Made by a program: the position numbers and the translations under genes. 64,000 nucleotides of DNA from Hymenobacter tibetensis (lineage in GTDB: Bacteria > Bacteroidota > Bacteroidia > Cytophagales > Hymenobacteraceae), in NCBI RefSeq assembly GCF_022827545.1, contig NZ_CP094669.1:2198001-2262000 (forward strand). The letters run 5' to 3'. Below are positions 16,435 to 26,535 of the stretch, in pieces (within the stretch, counting starts at the first letter, position 1; the number at the start of each line of letters is the position of its first letter). The notes under the pieces were generated by a model that saw only the letters and a program-made list of their open reading frames with translations, was not told where the DNA came from and made no database searches.

Positions 16435-19400
16435 ATGAACATCCGCAAGCTGCTTGTTGCCAATCGAGGCGAAATTGCCATCCGCGTCATGCGTGCTGCC
16501 ACCGAGTTAGGCATCACCACGGTAGCAGTTTACACCTACGAAGACCGTTACTCGCTGCACCGCTACAAAGCCGACGAAGCGTATCAGATCGGGCGCGACG
16601 ACGAGCCGCTGAAGCCGTATCTGGACATCGAAGGCCTAATTCGGGTGGCCAAGGACAACGGTGTAACGGCAATTCATCCGGGTTACGGGTTTCTATCGGA
16701 AAACGCGACGCTGGCCCGGCGGTGCGCAGAGGAAGGCATCATCTTCGTGGGGCCGCGGCCCGAGGTGATGGATGCGCTGGGCGACAAAGTAGCCGCCAAA
16801 AAAGTGGCCGTGGAGTGTCAGGTGCCCATTATCGAGAGCAGCATCCAAGACCTCACCGACCTGCCGATTGCCCTAGAGGAAGCCCACCGCATCGGGTACC
16901 CCGTAATGTTGAAAGCGGCTTCCGGCGGGGGCGGCCGGGGCATGCGCGTCATTCGGGACGACGAGCAACTGGAGCGCGGCTTCTTCGAGGCCCGCAACGA
17001 AGCCTTGAAGGCTTTCGGCGACGACACCGTGTTTCTGGAGAAGTATGTGGAGCAACCCAAGCACATTGAAGTGCAGCTGGTAGCCGACAACCACGGTGGC
17101 TTGGTGCACCTCTATGAGCGGGACTGTTCGGTGCAGCGGCGCTACCAAAAGGTAGTGGAAGTGGCACCTTCCCTCAACCTACCCGACCACATGCGCCACC
17201 TCTTGTATGAGTATGCGCTGCGCCTGGGCCGGGCGGTGAACTACAACAACGTGGGTACCGTCGAATTTCTGGTGAACCCCGAGCACGACCGGATTTACTT
17301 TATCGAAGTGAACCCCCGCATACAGGTGGAGCACACCGTTACGGAGATGATTACGGGCGTGGACCTGATTAAAACCCAGCTGCACATTGCCGATGGCAAG
17401 CGCCTTACCGCGCCCGAAATAGGCTTGGGCGGCGACCATAAGCCTCTAAAGAACGGCTACGCCATCCAGTGCCGCATTACCACCGAAGACCCCACCAACG
17501 ACTTCAAGCCCGACTACGGCACCATCACGGCCTACCGCTCGGCCGGGGGCTTCGGCATCCGCCTCGACCAGGGCTCGGTGTACACCGGCGTAAAGGTGTC
17601 GCCCTTCTTCGATTCGCTGCTGGTGAAGGTTTCCACCCATGCTCCCAGCTTGGGGGAGGCGGCCACCAAAATGGCTCGTACGCTCGATGAGTTTCGGGTG
17701 CGGGGCGTGCGCACCAACATCCAGTTTCTGCAAAACATCATTGCCCATCCCATCTTCGGGGGCGGGGAGGCCAACGTTGACTTCATCAAGGACCACCCGG
17801 AGCTGTTCAAGTTCAAAACCCGCCAAGACCGCGCCAGCAAGGTGCTCAACTTCCTGGGCGAGATTATCGTGAACGGTAACCCGGACGTGAAAGGCCTGGT
17901 GGACGAGCGCCGGGAGCTGCGCAAGCCGCGGCTGCCCCACTACAACCCCGATGCGCCGTTGCAGCCCGGCACTAAAAACAAACTCACCGAGCTTGGCCCC
18001 GAGGAATTTGCTAAGTGGCTGCGGAACGACACGCAGATTCACTACACCGATACCACGCTGCGCGATTCGCACCAGAGCCTGCTGGCTACCCGCATGCGGA
18101 CCTCGGATATGATGAAGGTAGCTGAGCGCTATGCCCACCAGCATCCCCAAACTTTCTCGCTGGAGTGCTGGGGCGGTGCCACGTTCGATGTGGCGCTCCG
18201 CTTTCTGCACGAAGACCCGTGGGCCCGCCTAGCCCAACTGCGCAAGGCCATTCCGAACATTTTGCTGCAAATGCTGATTCGGGGGGCCAACGGCGTGGGC
18301 TACAAAGCCTACCCCGACAACCTCACCGAGCGGTTTGTGCAGCAGGCTGCCGAAACGGGGATTGACGTGTTCCGCATCTTCGACTCCTTGAACTGGATGC
18401 CGGGGATGGAAGCGTGCATTGGCTTTGTCCGCAACAAAACCGACCGGCTGGCGGAAGCCAGTATCTGCTACACCGGCGACATTCTGGACCCCAAGCGCAA
18501 CCAGAAATACAACCTAGAGTACTACCTGCGGCTGGCCCGCCAGATCGAGGACGCTGGGGCGCACATTCTCTGCATCAAGGACATGGCGGGGCTGCTGAAG
18601 CCGTATGCTGCCACCGAACTTGTCACGGCCTTGCGCGAAACCATCAGCCTGCCCATTCACTTGCACACCCATGATACGTCGTCGTTGCAAGCCGCTACCT
18701 ACCTGAAAGCAGTGGAAGCCGGCGTTGACGTAATTGACGTAGCGCTGGGCAGTTTGTCGGGGCTTACCTCGCAGCCCAACTTCAACTCCATTGTGGAGAT
18801 GATGCGTGGGCAGCCGCGCCACCGCGAGTTCAACCAGTCTTCCCTCAACGAATTCAGCAACTATTGGGAAACAGTACGCGAGCATTATTATCCTTTCGAA
18901 TCGGGCCTGAAGGCCGGCAACTCCGAGGTGTTTCAGCACGAAATTCCGGGCGGGCAATACAGCAACCTCCGGCCCCAGGCGGCGGCTCTCGGCTTGCTCG
19001 ACAAGTTCGAAACCATCAAGAGCACGTTTGCTGATGTAAACCTGCTGTTCGGCGACATCACGAAAGTGACGCCTTCCTCGAAAGTGGTGGGAGATATGGC
19101 ACTGTTCCTGGTTTCCAACAACCTAACCACCCAGGACGTACTGGAACGCGGCGAAAGCTTAAGCTTCCCCGAATCGGTGCGGGACCTGTTCCGGGGCGAC
19201 ATTGGACAGCCCGAAGGGGGATGGCCCGAGGACGTGCAACGGGTAATCCTCAAGGGCGAGCAGCCATTCACCGACCGGCCAAACGAGCATCTGGCGCCCA
19301 TTGATTTCGAAGCGGAATGGCAGAAGTTCGAGGAGAAGTTCGGACCCAGCGTGAAGTTCACCGACTTGCTGTCGTGGCTACTGTACCCCAAGGTGTTCGA

Positions 19401-19884
19401 GCAGTATTGGGCACACCTGGTACAGTACGGAGACGCCAGCATTGTGCCGACTCCGGTGTTCTATTATGGCTTGCAGCCCGGCGAGGAAACCATTGTGGAC
19501 ATTGCCCGTGGCAAAAGCATCATTGTCGGCTTGCAGTCCATTGGCACCGTGAACGAGGACGGCAACCGCACCATCTTCTTCAACCTCAACGGCCAAACCC
19601 GCAACGTGGAAGTGCGCGACCTGAGCGTGGAAGTGAAGCGCGTGCAAAACCAGAAAGCCGACAAAGTAAACACTAAGCAGGTAGGAGCGCCACTGCAAGG
19701 GCTGCTTTCGAGGGTGCTGGTAAAAGACGGTGAGGAAGTGAAGCGCAACACGCCCCTTTTCATCATCGAGGCCATGAAAATGGAAACCACCATCACCGCC
19801 CCCGAAGACACCACCGTGCAAAGCCTGCACCTACCCGAAGGCACGTTGGTCAACGCCGACGATTTGGTGCTGACCCTGGCATAA
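16435..19884 (+). CDS. pyc: Pyruvate carboxylase
   Basis: Single-chain 1149-residue biotin enzyme that carboxylates pyruvate to oxaloacetate, replenishing the TCA cycle. Domain order is complete. The biotin carboxylase domain (1 to about 450) has KAASGGGGRGMR near 160-171 and FIEVNPRIQVEHTVTE. The carboxyltransferase domain (about 530-800) has DTTLRDSHQSLLATR, KDMAGLLKPYAA and LPIHLHTHDT. A PYC-type C-terminal region follows, then a biotinyl domain with biotin Lys1115 in EAMKMET. Start ATG 16435 gives the standard MNIRKLLVANRGEIAIR. It is a lone gene, closed by a strong hairpin. Confidence 0.97.
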   Translation: MNIRKLLVANRGEIAIRVMRAATELGITTVAVYTYEDRYSLHRYKADEAYQIGRDDEPLKPYLDIEGLIRVAKDNGVTAIHPGYGFLSENATLARRCAEEGIIFVGPRPEVMDALGDKVAAKKVAVECQVPIIESSIQDLTDLPIALEEAHRIGYPVMLKAASGGGGRGMRVIRDDEQLERGFFEARNEALKAFGDDTVFLEKYVEQPKHIEVQLVADNHGGLVHLYERDCSVQRRYQKVVEVAPSLNLPDHMRHLLYEYALRLGRAVNYNNVGTVEFLVNPEHDRIYFIEVNPRIQVEHTVTEMITGVDLIKTQLHIADGKRLTAPEIGLGGDHKPLKNGYAIQCRITTEDPTNDFKPDYGTITAYRSAGGFGIRLDQGSVYTGVKVSPFFDSLLVKVSTHAPSLGEAATKMARTLDEFRVRGVRTNIQFLQNIIAHPIFGGGEANVDFIKDHPELFKFKTRQDRASKVLNFLGEIIVNGNPDVKGLVDERRELRKPRLPHYNPDAPLQPGTKNKLTELGPEEFAKWLRNDTQIHYTDTTLRDSHQSLLATRMRTSDMMKVAERYAHQHPQTFSLECWGGATFDVALRFLHEDPWARLAQLRKAIPNILLQMLIRGANGVGYKAYPDNLTERFVQQAAETGIDVFRIFDSLNWMPGMEACIGFVRNKTDRLAEASICYTGDILDPKRNQKYNLEYYLRLARQIEDAGAHILCIKDMAGLLKPYAATELVTALRETISLPIHLHTHDTSSLQAATYLKAVEAGVDVIDVALGSLSGLTSQPNFNSIVEMMRGQPRHREFNQSSLNEFSNYWETVREHYYPFESGLKAGNSEVFQHEIPGGQYSNLRPQAAALGLLDKFETIKSTFADVNLLFGDITKVTPSSKVVGDMALFLVSNNLTTQDVLERGESLSFPESVRDLFRGDIGQPEGGWPEDVQRVILKGEQPFTDRPNEHLAPIDFEAEWQKFEEKFGPSVKFTDLLSWLLYPKVFEQYWAHLVQYGDASIVPTPVFYYGLQPGEETIVDIARGKSIIVGLQSIGTVNEDGNRTIFFNLNGQTRNVEVRDLSVEVKRVQNQKADKVNTKQVGAPLQGLLSRVLVKDGEEVKRNTPLFIIEAMKMETTITAPEDTTVQSLHLPEGTLVNADDLVLTLA

Positions 19885-19916
19885 AAGCAGGCGCGCAGTG
19901 CGTCGCCTATTGACTT

Positions 19917-19961
19917 CAAATGGCCACCCCCACAAGAACTTGTGCGGGTGGCCATTTGCTT
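19917..19961 (+). terminator. Terminator of pyc
   Basis: A 20-bp stem with one mismatch, 19917-19936 against 19939-19958 (core GGCCACCC / GGGTGGCC), with a two-base gap between the arms, followed by CTTT. It lies 33 bp after the pyc stop codon. Confidence 0.7.
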
Positions 19962-20011
19962 TGAAACGCGTATACTTGACGTATTCGTTAACCAAGATTA
20001 TAGCTGAAACA

Positions 20012-20755
20012 ATGAGTACGCGCCTGCTTCTCAGTGCTACGTTGCTGTCGGTGGCCACCACCACCTACGCCCAGCAAACGGCGGTGCCAGCCATCGAGCA
20101 AACAGGCGCTGCGGCCCAGGCCAATATCAATGCACTGGGTAGGGGAGACGCGGCCATTGTGCGGGGGGCATCAAGTGCCGGAATGATAGGAACGCCTTAT
20201 GTCGATAACCGGTGGCTGCTGGCCAGAATTACGCTTTCCAGCAAAGTGCCGCTAGCGCCCGTACCTCTCAAGTACGACGTGCTGCACCACCGGCTGCTGA
20301 TGCGGCCATTGAATTCAACGGCTGATTCGTTGCAGCTCGACGACCGATTGGTAACGTATTTCGAGCTGGAAGAACCTGTTGCCGGCACTACGCAAAGCCG
20401 TCGGCGCGTATTCCGACGCTTCGAAGAAGCTCCCGTCGCTTACCAGCGCACCGACTACGTGGAGGTGCTGCACGAAAACCGGTATTCCTTGCTGAAGCGG
20501 TACGTGAAGGTGCTGCGCAAAGCCAACAGTGCCGGCCCGTATAGCAAAGGCGACTCGTACGACACGCTGGAAGACAAGAACGTATACTTTGTGCGCCGCC
20601 TCGATGCCACGCTCGTGCCAACCAAGCTGACGCTGAAAGCACTCCAAACTGCGGCCCCAGAACTGGCGACGGCACTAAAGCAGTCCGCCGCCGCCCAGGC
20701 AGCCAAGACGGATGCCGAGTGGGCGGCGGTATTTGCCTCTCTTGACCCTAAGTAA
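20012..20755 (+). CDS. Exported protein of unknown function
   Basis: 247 residues with a signal peptide (MSTRLLLSATLLSVATTTYA then QQ). The mature part begins with an Ala/Gly-rich stretch, then a beta-rich core (ARITLSSKVPLAPVPLKYDV, VTYFELEEP, YVEVLHENRYSLLKRYVKVL, DTLEDKNVYFV) and an Ala-rich helix at the C-terminus. I do not recognise a family. The start at 20012 is chosen because it begins the signal peptide; the frame is open to 19898, which would run through the pyc terminator. Its end is only 35 bp from the convergent META-domain gene. Confidence 0.65.
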   Translation: MSTRLLLSATLLSVATTTYAQQTAVPAIEQTGAAAQANINALGRGDAAIVRGASSAGMIGTPYVDNRWLLARITLSSKVPLAPVPLKYDVLHHRLLMRPLNSTADSLQLDDRLVTYFELEEPVAGTTQSRRRVFRRFEEAPVAYQRTDYVEVLHENRYSLLKRYVKVLRKANSAGPYSKGDSYDTLEDKNVYFVRRLDATLVPTKLTLKALQTAAPELATALKQSAAAQAAKTDAEWAAVFASLDPK

Positions 20756-20790
20756 GTAACACGCGGCTCTGCTTCCGACGGAAAGCGGTG

Positions 20791-21279
20791 CTAGTGCAGA
20801 TACACGGCGTGCAGTACGGCCGAAGGCTGGGTGGCCGTTTCTTGAAATAGCCGCAGCGTATCGCCGCTGATCTGGTAAGTGCGGGTTTTGCTGAGTACGT
20901 CGAGAAAGGCGCTTTCTGTGGAAAGGTCGGGGCAAGCCATCTTAGTGGAAAGCAACGGACCAAAACGGAGCTGTCCGTCGGCGGGTAATTCAAACGAGCC
21001 TCGGAAGCGGTTGCACCCTCCGTTGCCTTCCGCATTTTGCTCTTCGTTGCGCAGCAACAGATAAGGTTCTCCGTTGGTAGGCGTGGCCACCGGTTGGTTG
21101 TTCATGGTACGCAGCACCCAACGCGTGTTGCGCAAGGGGGCTGCCGGCGTAGTGCTCGGTACTGACACAATGGGGGAGGTAGTGGTACTTGGGGGCGTCG
21201 TCTGGCACGAAGCGAGTAGCAAAGAAAGAAAAGAGGCTACCGGGGCAACAGCGCGAAAAGCACAAGAGAAAGTTTGCAT
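20791..21279 (-). CDS. META-domain (HslJ-like) lipoprotein
   Basis: 162 residues from ATG 21279. The signal peptide ends in the lipobox LLASC, followed by a Thr/Ser/Pro linker. The META domain starts at NTRWVLRTMNNQPV and contains the hallmark NGGCNRFRGSFEL, LRFGPLLSTKMACPD and a final beta strand. HslJ relatives are outer-membrane proteins tied to stress or novobiocin resistance; the molecular role is unknown. The longer frame starting at 21426 would place the signal peptide in the middle of the protein and is rejected. Confidence 0.85.
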   Translation of the reverse strand: MQTFSCAFRAVAPVASFLSLLLASCQTTPPSTTTSPIVSVPSTTPAAPLRNTRWVLRTMNNQPVATPTNGEPYLLLRNEEQNAEGNGGCNRFRGSFELPADGQLRFGPLLSTKMACPDLSTESAFLDVLSKTRTYQISGDTLRLFQETATQPSAVLHAVYLH

Positions 21280-21564
21280 CAGTTGGGGCGAAAAGAGAGC
21301 TATATAAAAACAACGAAATACCAGCATTTCACTGCCATAACCGCGCCAGCGAAGGGAAACGACAAGTAAAACCTTTACCGCAGCCCAGACAAACGAAAAG
21401 GCTGAATGGCAACAAAAGCTAGCCAATCCAGATAGCGCCCTAGTAGATGAAACGCTTACTAGCAGGATGCCAGCCTTTTGGACCTCGAATTAGAAAATAG
21501 AATTTTCAGGATGATTTACTGACGGAACCTCGTCTGAGAATTAACAAAATGTTTATTTTGTAGT

Positions 21565-22923
21565 ATGCGCAACCTCTCTGTTCTCTGCTTTCTCTCCCTC
21601 CTTTTTTCACTACCTCTAGATGCACAGGCTCAAAAAAAGCGGGCACCGGTAGCTGCTGCTAAACCGAGCGTTTCGGCGGCTACTGTAGAGCGGGTAATAC
21701 AAACTCTGGCGGCCGATGGCATGCAAGGGCGCTCCTCCGTCAAACCTGGCGGCTTACAGGCGGCTCAGTTTCTGTCCACTGAGTTTCAGCGTCTGGGGCT
21801 CCAGATGTTGCCCGGCCTGAGCAGCTACGAACAGGTTTTTCCAGCGTATGAGTCGCAAGTGGCTGCGCTATTCGTGACGATCAACAACGCACCCGTAGCC
21901 AAAGAAAACGCGCTGCTGATTTCCAGCCAGGCCCACTTGAACTGGACCAGTGAGGATGAGGCTGCCGCACGGGTGCTGGTTATAGGCCCCCAGGAGAAAC
22001 CGCAGCAGCACATGCGGGCCATGCTGCGCCCGACCGAGAATACCGTGGTGTTGTTGGACCCAACTCATGCTGCTGACTTCAAGCGCTTGGCCGAATACGT
22101 AAGCCACAGTACCATCCGGGCCGACAAAACCGGCAACCCGTTCTCGAGCATCGTGCTGTTAGCTCCTGCCCCGAACGCTCCTAAAGTGACTTTCAAAGTA
22201 GCCGGCAATACCACCACGCGCACCCTAGAGCTCCGCAACGTGGTAGGCGTGCTGCCGGGCAAAGATCCTGCTCGGACGGCCGAACAAGTGGTCTTCTCGG
22301 CGCACTACGACCATATTGGGGTGCTGCCGCCCGTAGCCGGCGATTCTATTGCCAACGGGGCCGACGATGACGCCAGCGGCACCACGGCCGTAGTGGCGCT
22401 GGCAGAATACTTCAAAAAGAAAAACGACAACGCCCGCACCCTGGTCTTCGTGGCTTTCACGGCCGAGGAAATAGGTGGCTTCGGCTCCCAGCACTTCTCG
22501 AAACAGCTTGATCCGGTGAAGGTAGTTGCTATGTTCAACATCGAGATGATCGGGAAGCCGGCCAAGTTCGGGCCGAACACCGCATTTATCACCGGTTTCG
22601 AAAGGTCCGACTTCGGCCCGTTGCTGCAAGCGAATCTGAAAGGAACGCCGTTTCGCTTCGAGCCCGATCCATACCCCGAGCAAAACTTGTTTTTCCGTTC
22701 CGACAACGCAACATTAGCCCGGCTGGGAGTACCCGCGCACAGCATCAGCACTGACCAGATTCCAACCGACAAGCTGTACCATTCCGTTGACGATGAGGTG
22801 GAATCGTTGGACCTAGCCAACATGACAGCCGTTATTACAGCCATTGCGCGCAGTGCTACTGGCATTGTCGCCGGCCAACAGACGCCTACCCGCATCACAC
22901 TCGAAACCCCTGCAAAGCCCTAG
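21565..22923 (+). CDS. Exported M28-family zinc aminopeptidase
   Basis: 452 residues: signal peptide (SVLCFLSLLFSLPLDAQA), a propeptide-like or PA-type insert, then a peptidase M28 domain. The two-zinc site is complete: His247 and Asp249 in AHYDH, Asp268 in NGADDDASG, Glu301-Glu302 in FTAEEIGG, Glu327 in NIEMIG (Asp in many relatives) and a late His in LYHSVDD. It is expected to trim peptides in the periplasm or outside the cell. It stands alone and ends at a shared hairpin with the convergent histidine kinase gene. Confidence 0.9.
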   Translation: MRNLSVLCFLSLLFSLPLDAQAQKKRAPVAAAKPSVSAATVERVIQTLAADGMQGRSSVKPGGLQAAQFLSTEFQRLGLQMLPGLSSYEQVFPAYESQVAALFVTINNAPVAKENALLISSQAHLNWTSEDEAAARVLVIGPQEKPQQHMRAMLRPTENTVVLLDPTHAADFKRLAEYVSHSTIRADKTGNPFSSIVLLAPAPNAPKVTFKVAGNTTTRTLELRNVVGVLPGKDPARTAEQVVFSAHYDHIGVLPPVAGDSIANGADDDASGTTAVVALAEYFKKKNDNARTLVFVAFTAEEIGGFGSQHFSKQLDPVKVVAMFNIEMIGKPAKFGPNTAFITGFERSDFGPLLQANLKGTPFRFEPDPYPEQNLFFRSDNATLARLGVPAHSISTDQIPTDKLYHSVDDEVESLDLANMTAVITAIARSATGIVAGQQTPTRITLETPAKP

Positions 22924-22973
22924 CTGCGCATTGCTGTCAGCTTCAGGTGGAAAAAACACTAACCGAACTTAAC

Positions 22974-23026
22974 CCCAACTGCCCCTGCTGTCAGCACATT
23001 GGTGCCAGAAAGCAGGGGCAGTTGGG
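22974..23026. terminator. Bidirectional hairpin between convergent genes
   Basis: CCCAACTGCCCCTGCT (22974-22989) and its exact complement (23011-23026) surround a 21-base loop. It lies between the M28 peptidase and histidine kinase genes. Confidence 0.65.
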
Positions 23027-23108
23027 TTCTAATAGGGGAGGCTGGATAGCAGGACTGGCGGATGCAGGCGCGCCTAGCAGTGGTTTTGGTTGAGAGAGGA
23101 CAGAGGAA

Positions 23109-25154
23109 TTAGCCCAAGGCCACCGTTTTCTCTAAGGGAGCATATGCATGCAGAGGAACGCCGCGCAGAAGAGGAGCAATTTCCACTTCCAGCGTTTGAC
23201 TAGCTGACGGTAGCGTAACCCACACCATGGCTCCTCCCTCGGGGCCGGCGCTCATTCCTAGGGTGCCGCCGTGGTATTCGGCAAACGTTCGGCAGAGCTG
23301 TAGGCCCAGGCCCGTGCCTTGCGTCGGGCGGCCCGAATCGGAGGCACGTAACTGCGGCTGGCGTGGGTGTAATACCTGTTTCAATTGGTTGATAGGCATG
23401 CCTGGGCCGGTATCCGTCACGGAAATACAGATCTGCGTAGGATCGGTGGTGTCCAGGGTGGCTTGCAACCGTATCGTACCACCGGTTGGGGTGAATTTCA
23501 GAGCATTGCCTACGAGGTTGCGCAAAATGGTGCGGACCATGTTGTGGTCGGCGTACAGAGCCAAGTGGGAAGGCACTTCGTACTGCAACTGCACTTGGTT
23601 GGAATGCGCAGTTGTTTGGAACAACTCGTAGCACTCCGACAGCAACTCGCGCGCTGACAGGCGCTCGGGTTGGCAGCTGATTTCGCCGGTTTGGCTCACG
23701 GCCCAGTTCAACAGGTTGTCCAGCAGGCTGCTCAGGTTTTGTGCCGACTCCCGCACCAGTTCGGGTAGATGACGCAGGCCCTCCTGGTCGTTTGTTCGCT
23801 GATAAAAGCTGATAAGCTCCGTAACCCCCGTGAAGGCCATCACCGGGCCGCGCAAGTCATGGGCAATGATGGCATACAGGCGGTCTTTAGAATCGGCTAG
23901 CTGGCGTAGCTCGTGAGCTGCTCTTTCCAGCGCCACATTTTTATCGGCTACTAGCTGGTGCTGCGCTGCCAGTTCTCTACGGCTCCGTAGCAGCTGCCCA
24001 TAGAGCACACTACCCACTACCACAAACAGCAGCAAGCCGCCGACTATCACCCCGAGCAGCCGAACCCGGTCCTCGTCTCGGTCGGCGCGCAATTGCGTTA
24101 CTTTCTCGCGCTGCGTAAGCAAGCGGATGCGGTTTTGCTGCGCGTGCGTGTCGTGTCGGCTTTGCAAGGCGGCCATAGCGCGGGTATTCACGTCCGTTAC
24201 AAGGCTGTCGCGTAGCGCCTGAAACTGCTGCTGCATGCGGTAGGCCTGCCGATAGTTGCCGAGGGCAGAGTAGTTGCTGGCGAGTTGTTGAAAGGCGTTT
24301 TGTAGCCGTTCGGGCGAACCAACTTGCCGGGCATACCGCATGCCTAGTTGTGCCGCCTCCAACGCCGACCGGGGATGCTGCTGGGTCAGCAACACGGCCG
24401 ACAACGTTGTGTAGGTGCCGGAAAGACCGTATTCATCTCCCAGAACTCGGTACAGCATCAGGGCTTCCAACAGGTTGGCTTGGGCCGAGTCAGGCTGTTG
24501 TTGCCGGGCCTGGACCTTGCCCAGCGTAAACAGGCTGTTGGCTTGCCCGGAAAGAATGTTCAGCGCTGTGTATAGGTCCAGGGAGCGGCGGATATATTGG
24601 TTGGCCTTGTTCACGCGCCCTTGCTGCCAAGTCAAGTCCGCTAGGTTACTAAGAAACAATGCTTGATCGGCCGTGTCACGGCGCTGTTCTGCTAGGCGCA
24701 GTGCTTTATTGTAGAGCGTTTCGGCCGTATCGAAATGATGGTGCAACGTATGGCAGTTGGCCATGCCGTTGTAGGCATAGCCCATCGACTTCTCCATGCC
24801 CAGCTTCCGGAAAATACGGAGCGCGGCTAGGTGCTCACCCAAGGCTTCATCGGCACTACCTGCCAGCGTCAGGCATGTGCCCAAGTCGTTGTGGCAGCGG
24901 GCCTCTCCGCTCAGGTAGTTGAGTTTTTGGGCCAGTGCAATGCCTTGTTCTGCATAGCGCCGAGCGTGCGGTAAATCAGAATGGCTCAGGTTCCAGCATA
25001 GCTCATCCAGCAGGAGCACCCGTAGCGTGTCGTGGGGAGAAGTAAGCGCTAACTGCTGTTGGAGGCTATCAATAACAGCAGGAGAGGAACTTTGCCCACT
25101 AACTGCTTGGCAGCACAGAACGCTTAATAGCAAGGAGAATAGCAGTGTTTTCAC
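23109..25154 (-). CDS. TPR-containing sensor histidine kinase
   Basis: About 681 residues from the GTG at 25154. Order: signal peptide (KTLLFSLLLSVLCCQAVSG), some six TPR-like helical pairs to about residue 320 (periplasmic), one transmembrane helix (about 367-386), coiled coil, HisKA with His432 in AHDLRGP, and HATPase with NALKFTP (Asn550), DTGPGMP and GTGLGLQLC. All kinase motifs are intact; no receiver domain is attached and no response regulator is nearby. GTG is chosen over ATG 25190 because it gives an immediate signal peptide and because a TAnnTTTG-type box at 25192-25199 would put 25190 upstream of the transcript start. Confidence 0.88.
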   Translation of the reverse strand: MKTLLFSLLLSVLCCQAVSGQSSSPAVIDSLQQQLALTSPHDTLRVLLLDELCWNLSHSDLPHARRYAEQGIALAQKLNYLSGEARCHNDLGTCLTLAGSADEALGEHLAALRIFRKLGMEKSMGYAYNGMANCHTLHHHFDTAETLYNKALRLAEQRRDTADQALFLSNLADLTWQQGRVNKANQYIRRSLDLYTALNILSGQANSLFTLGKVQARQQQPDSAQANLLEALMLYRVLGDEYGLSGTYTTLSAVLLTQQHPRSALEAAQLGMRYARQVGSPERLQNAFQQLASNYSALGNYRQAYRMQQQFQALRDSLVTDVNTRAMAALQSRHDTHAQQNRIRLLTQREKVTQLRADRDEDRVRLLGVIVGGLLLFVVVGSVLYGQLLRSRRELAAQHQLVADKNVALERAAHELRQLADSKDRLYAIIAHDLRGPVMAFTGVTELISFYQRTNDQEGLRHLPELVRESAQNLSSLLDNLLNWAVSQTGEISCQPERLSARELLSECYELFQTTAHSNQVQLQYEVPSHLALYADHNMVRTILRNLVGNALKFTPTGGTIRLQATLDTTDPTQICISVTDTGPGMPINQLKQVLHPRQPQLRASDSGRPTQGTGLGLQLCRTFAEYHGGTLGMSAGPEGGAMVWVTLPSASQTLEVEIAPLLRGVPLHAYAPLEKTVALG

Positions 25155-25191
25155 TATAAATTCGGTAGATGTCAGCAGTGCGCTTCCCATT

Positions 25192-25199
25192 CAAATCTA
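25192..25199 (-). promoter_or_regulatory. Candidate -7 box of the histidine kinase gene
   Basis: CAAATCTA on the plus strand reads TAGATTTG on the minus strand, an exact TAnnTTTG match, 38 bp upstream of the GTG chosen as start. The AT-rich gap 25191-25677 (487 bp) otherwise holds a second such box (25352-25359, TAATTTTG on the minus strand) and no gene that I can support. Confidence 0.45.
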
Positions 25200-25677
25200 C
25201 AGATTATTCTATAATAAATAGACTATTCGATATAAAGGCAACACATGGTATAAGTCAATTATATTGTAATAATACAGTAAGCGCTGTGTGTATTCATAGT
25301 ACAGCCAAACTTTAACACGTAATATGACAATTAAAGTATTGTAGCTATATACAAAATTATGTCTACTTACCTGTTTTAGTTTTGTACACTAAGCCAGGCC
25401 TATTACTGTTCCTGAAAACAGGTAAGCAGCACAGTAAATAGTCCTACCTATTTTATTGTGTTATGAGAATATGGTTTCTGTGAATATGTAATCGATTGTG
25501 AAGAACTCAAGCTTCGAACACGTACTGCTGCGCGGTTGGAAGCAAACTGTATCCGTAAAATGAAAATATGCAAATCACATGACTAGCCATACAGTTGTTG
25601 TGAGGCTTCACCTACACACAAAGCAGCGCAGTTTACATGTAGAAGGTAACGAAAAGAATTCACTAGGAGTGCGCTTA

Positions 25678-26535
25678 CTAACGAGGCAATCGGGCGCTGA
25701 GGCCAATACCTACGTAAGCTCCAGTGGGTGCATATGTGGTGGTGCCAGGCCCATTGCCAGCCGAGACATCAAGGCGAAGGTTGGGAGCGGGACGCCAATA
25801 AAGGCCAGACGTAAGACCAGGTTTCCATCCTGTAGTGCGCTGCCAGGTGGTATACGTTTCAGTGAAGAAGCCGAAGTGCTGCCCCAAAGGACCATTCAGC
25901 GCCAAGGTGCCCAGATACTGGCCTCGGCTAGTATCAGCCGCTTTAAATCCCCGTTGCCGGAAGCCTAAGTTGGCCTCCAGTCCAAAACGCCGACCGAGCT
26001 GCTGCGAAACTAGCAGGCGTGCCGCAGGCTCATATACTTTGTTTAAGTACGAAGCATCGCCCGTACGAAGCGTCATCTCGGCCAAAACGGCAACCTGGGA
26101 GCGAGTATCCTGATTGGAAGAAGCAAGCATTTTAGCTCCAACTGTGAGCGGCGCAAAGCCTGCCGGTCCCGAAGAAACTGTTGGCTCAGCCGAGAAGTTG
26201 GGCTCTGAGCGAGCAGTAGATTGGAGCGCGTGGCGGTAGTTTTGCTCTACCCGAAACTCCATCAAGCCAAAAAATCCCACTCGCAGCAAGCCTCTCGAAA
26301 AAGCGGTGGGAGTAGTTGGGGCCGGGTGAAGCTGTAGCTGACTGCCCATATCCAACTGCACTTGGCCAGGCCGTAGTATGTTGGTGGTAACCGTCTGGCC
26401 GGGCCTGTCTGGGCGAATGTTGCGGATGAAAGGAGTGTCCGCATTATCGACATGTATATCGACGGTTTGAGCCAAAGAGCATACGGGTGCCGCAAGCAAA
26501 AAACTCGCGGTAGCAAGCAGGATGGATATACGCAT
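25678..26535 (-). CDS. Outer-membrane beta-barrel protein, transporter-like (MetA-pathway type)
   Basis: 285 residues with a signal peptide (ISILLATASFLLAAPVCSLA) and a run of amphipathic strands to the C-terminus. IRPDRPGQTVTTNILRPGQV near the start, then VQLDMGSQLQ, GLMEFRVEQNYRH and PLTVGAKM, is the pattern of the Bacteroidetes transporter group related to the phenol-degradation MetA family. The C-terminal GAYVGIGLSARLPR fits a last barrel strand. The substrate is unknown; the family name is historical and does not imply phenol degradation. No operon partner is apparent. The gap 26536-26902 upstream is AT-rich with no gene seen. Confidence 0.65.
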   Translation of the reverse strand: MRISILLATASFLLAAPVCSLAQTVDIHVDNADTPFIRNIRPDRPGQTVTTNILRPGQVQLDMGSQLQLHPAPTTPTAFSRGLLRVGFFGLMEFRVEQNYRHALQSTARSEPNFSAEPTVSSGPAGFAPLTVGAKMLASSNQDTRSQVAVLAEMTLRTGDASYLNKVYEPAARLLVSQQLGRRFGLEANLGFRQRGFKAADTSRGQYLGTLALNGPLGQHFGFFTETYTTWQRTTGWKPGLTSGLYWRPAPNLRLDVSAGNGPGTTTYAPTGAYVGIGLSARLPR

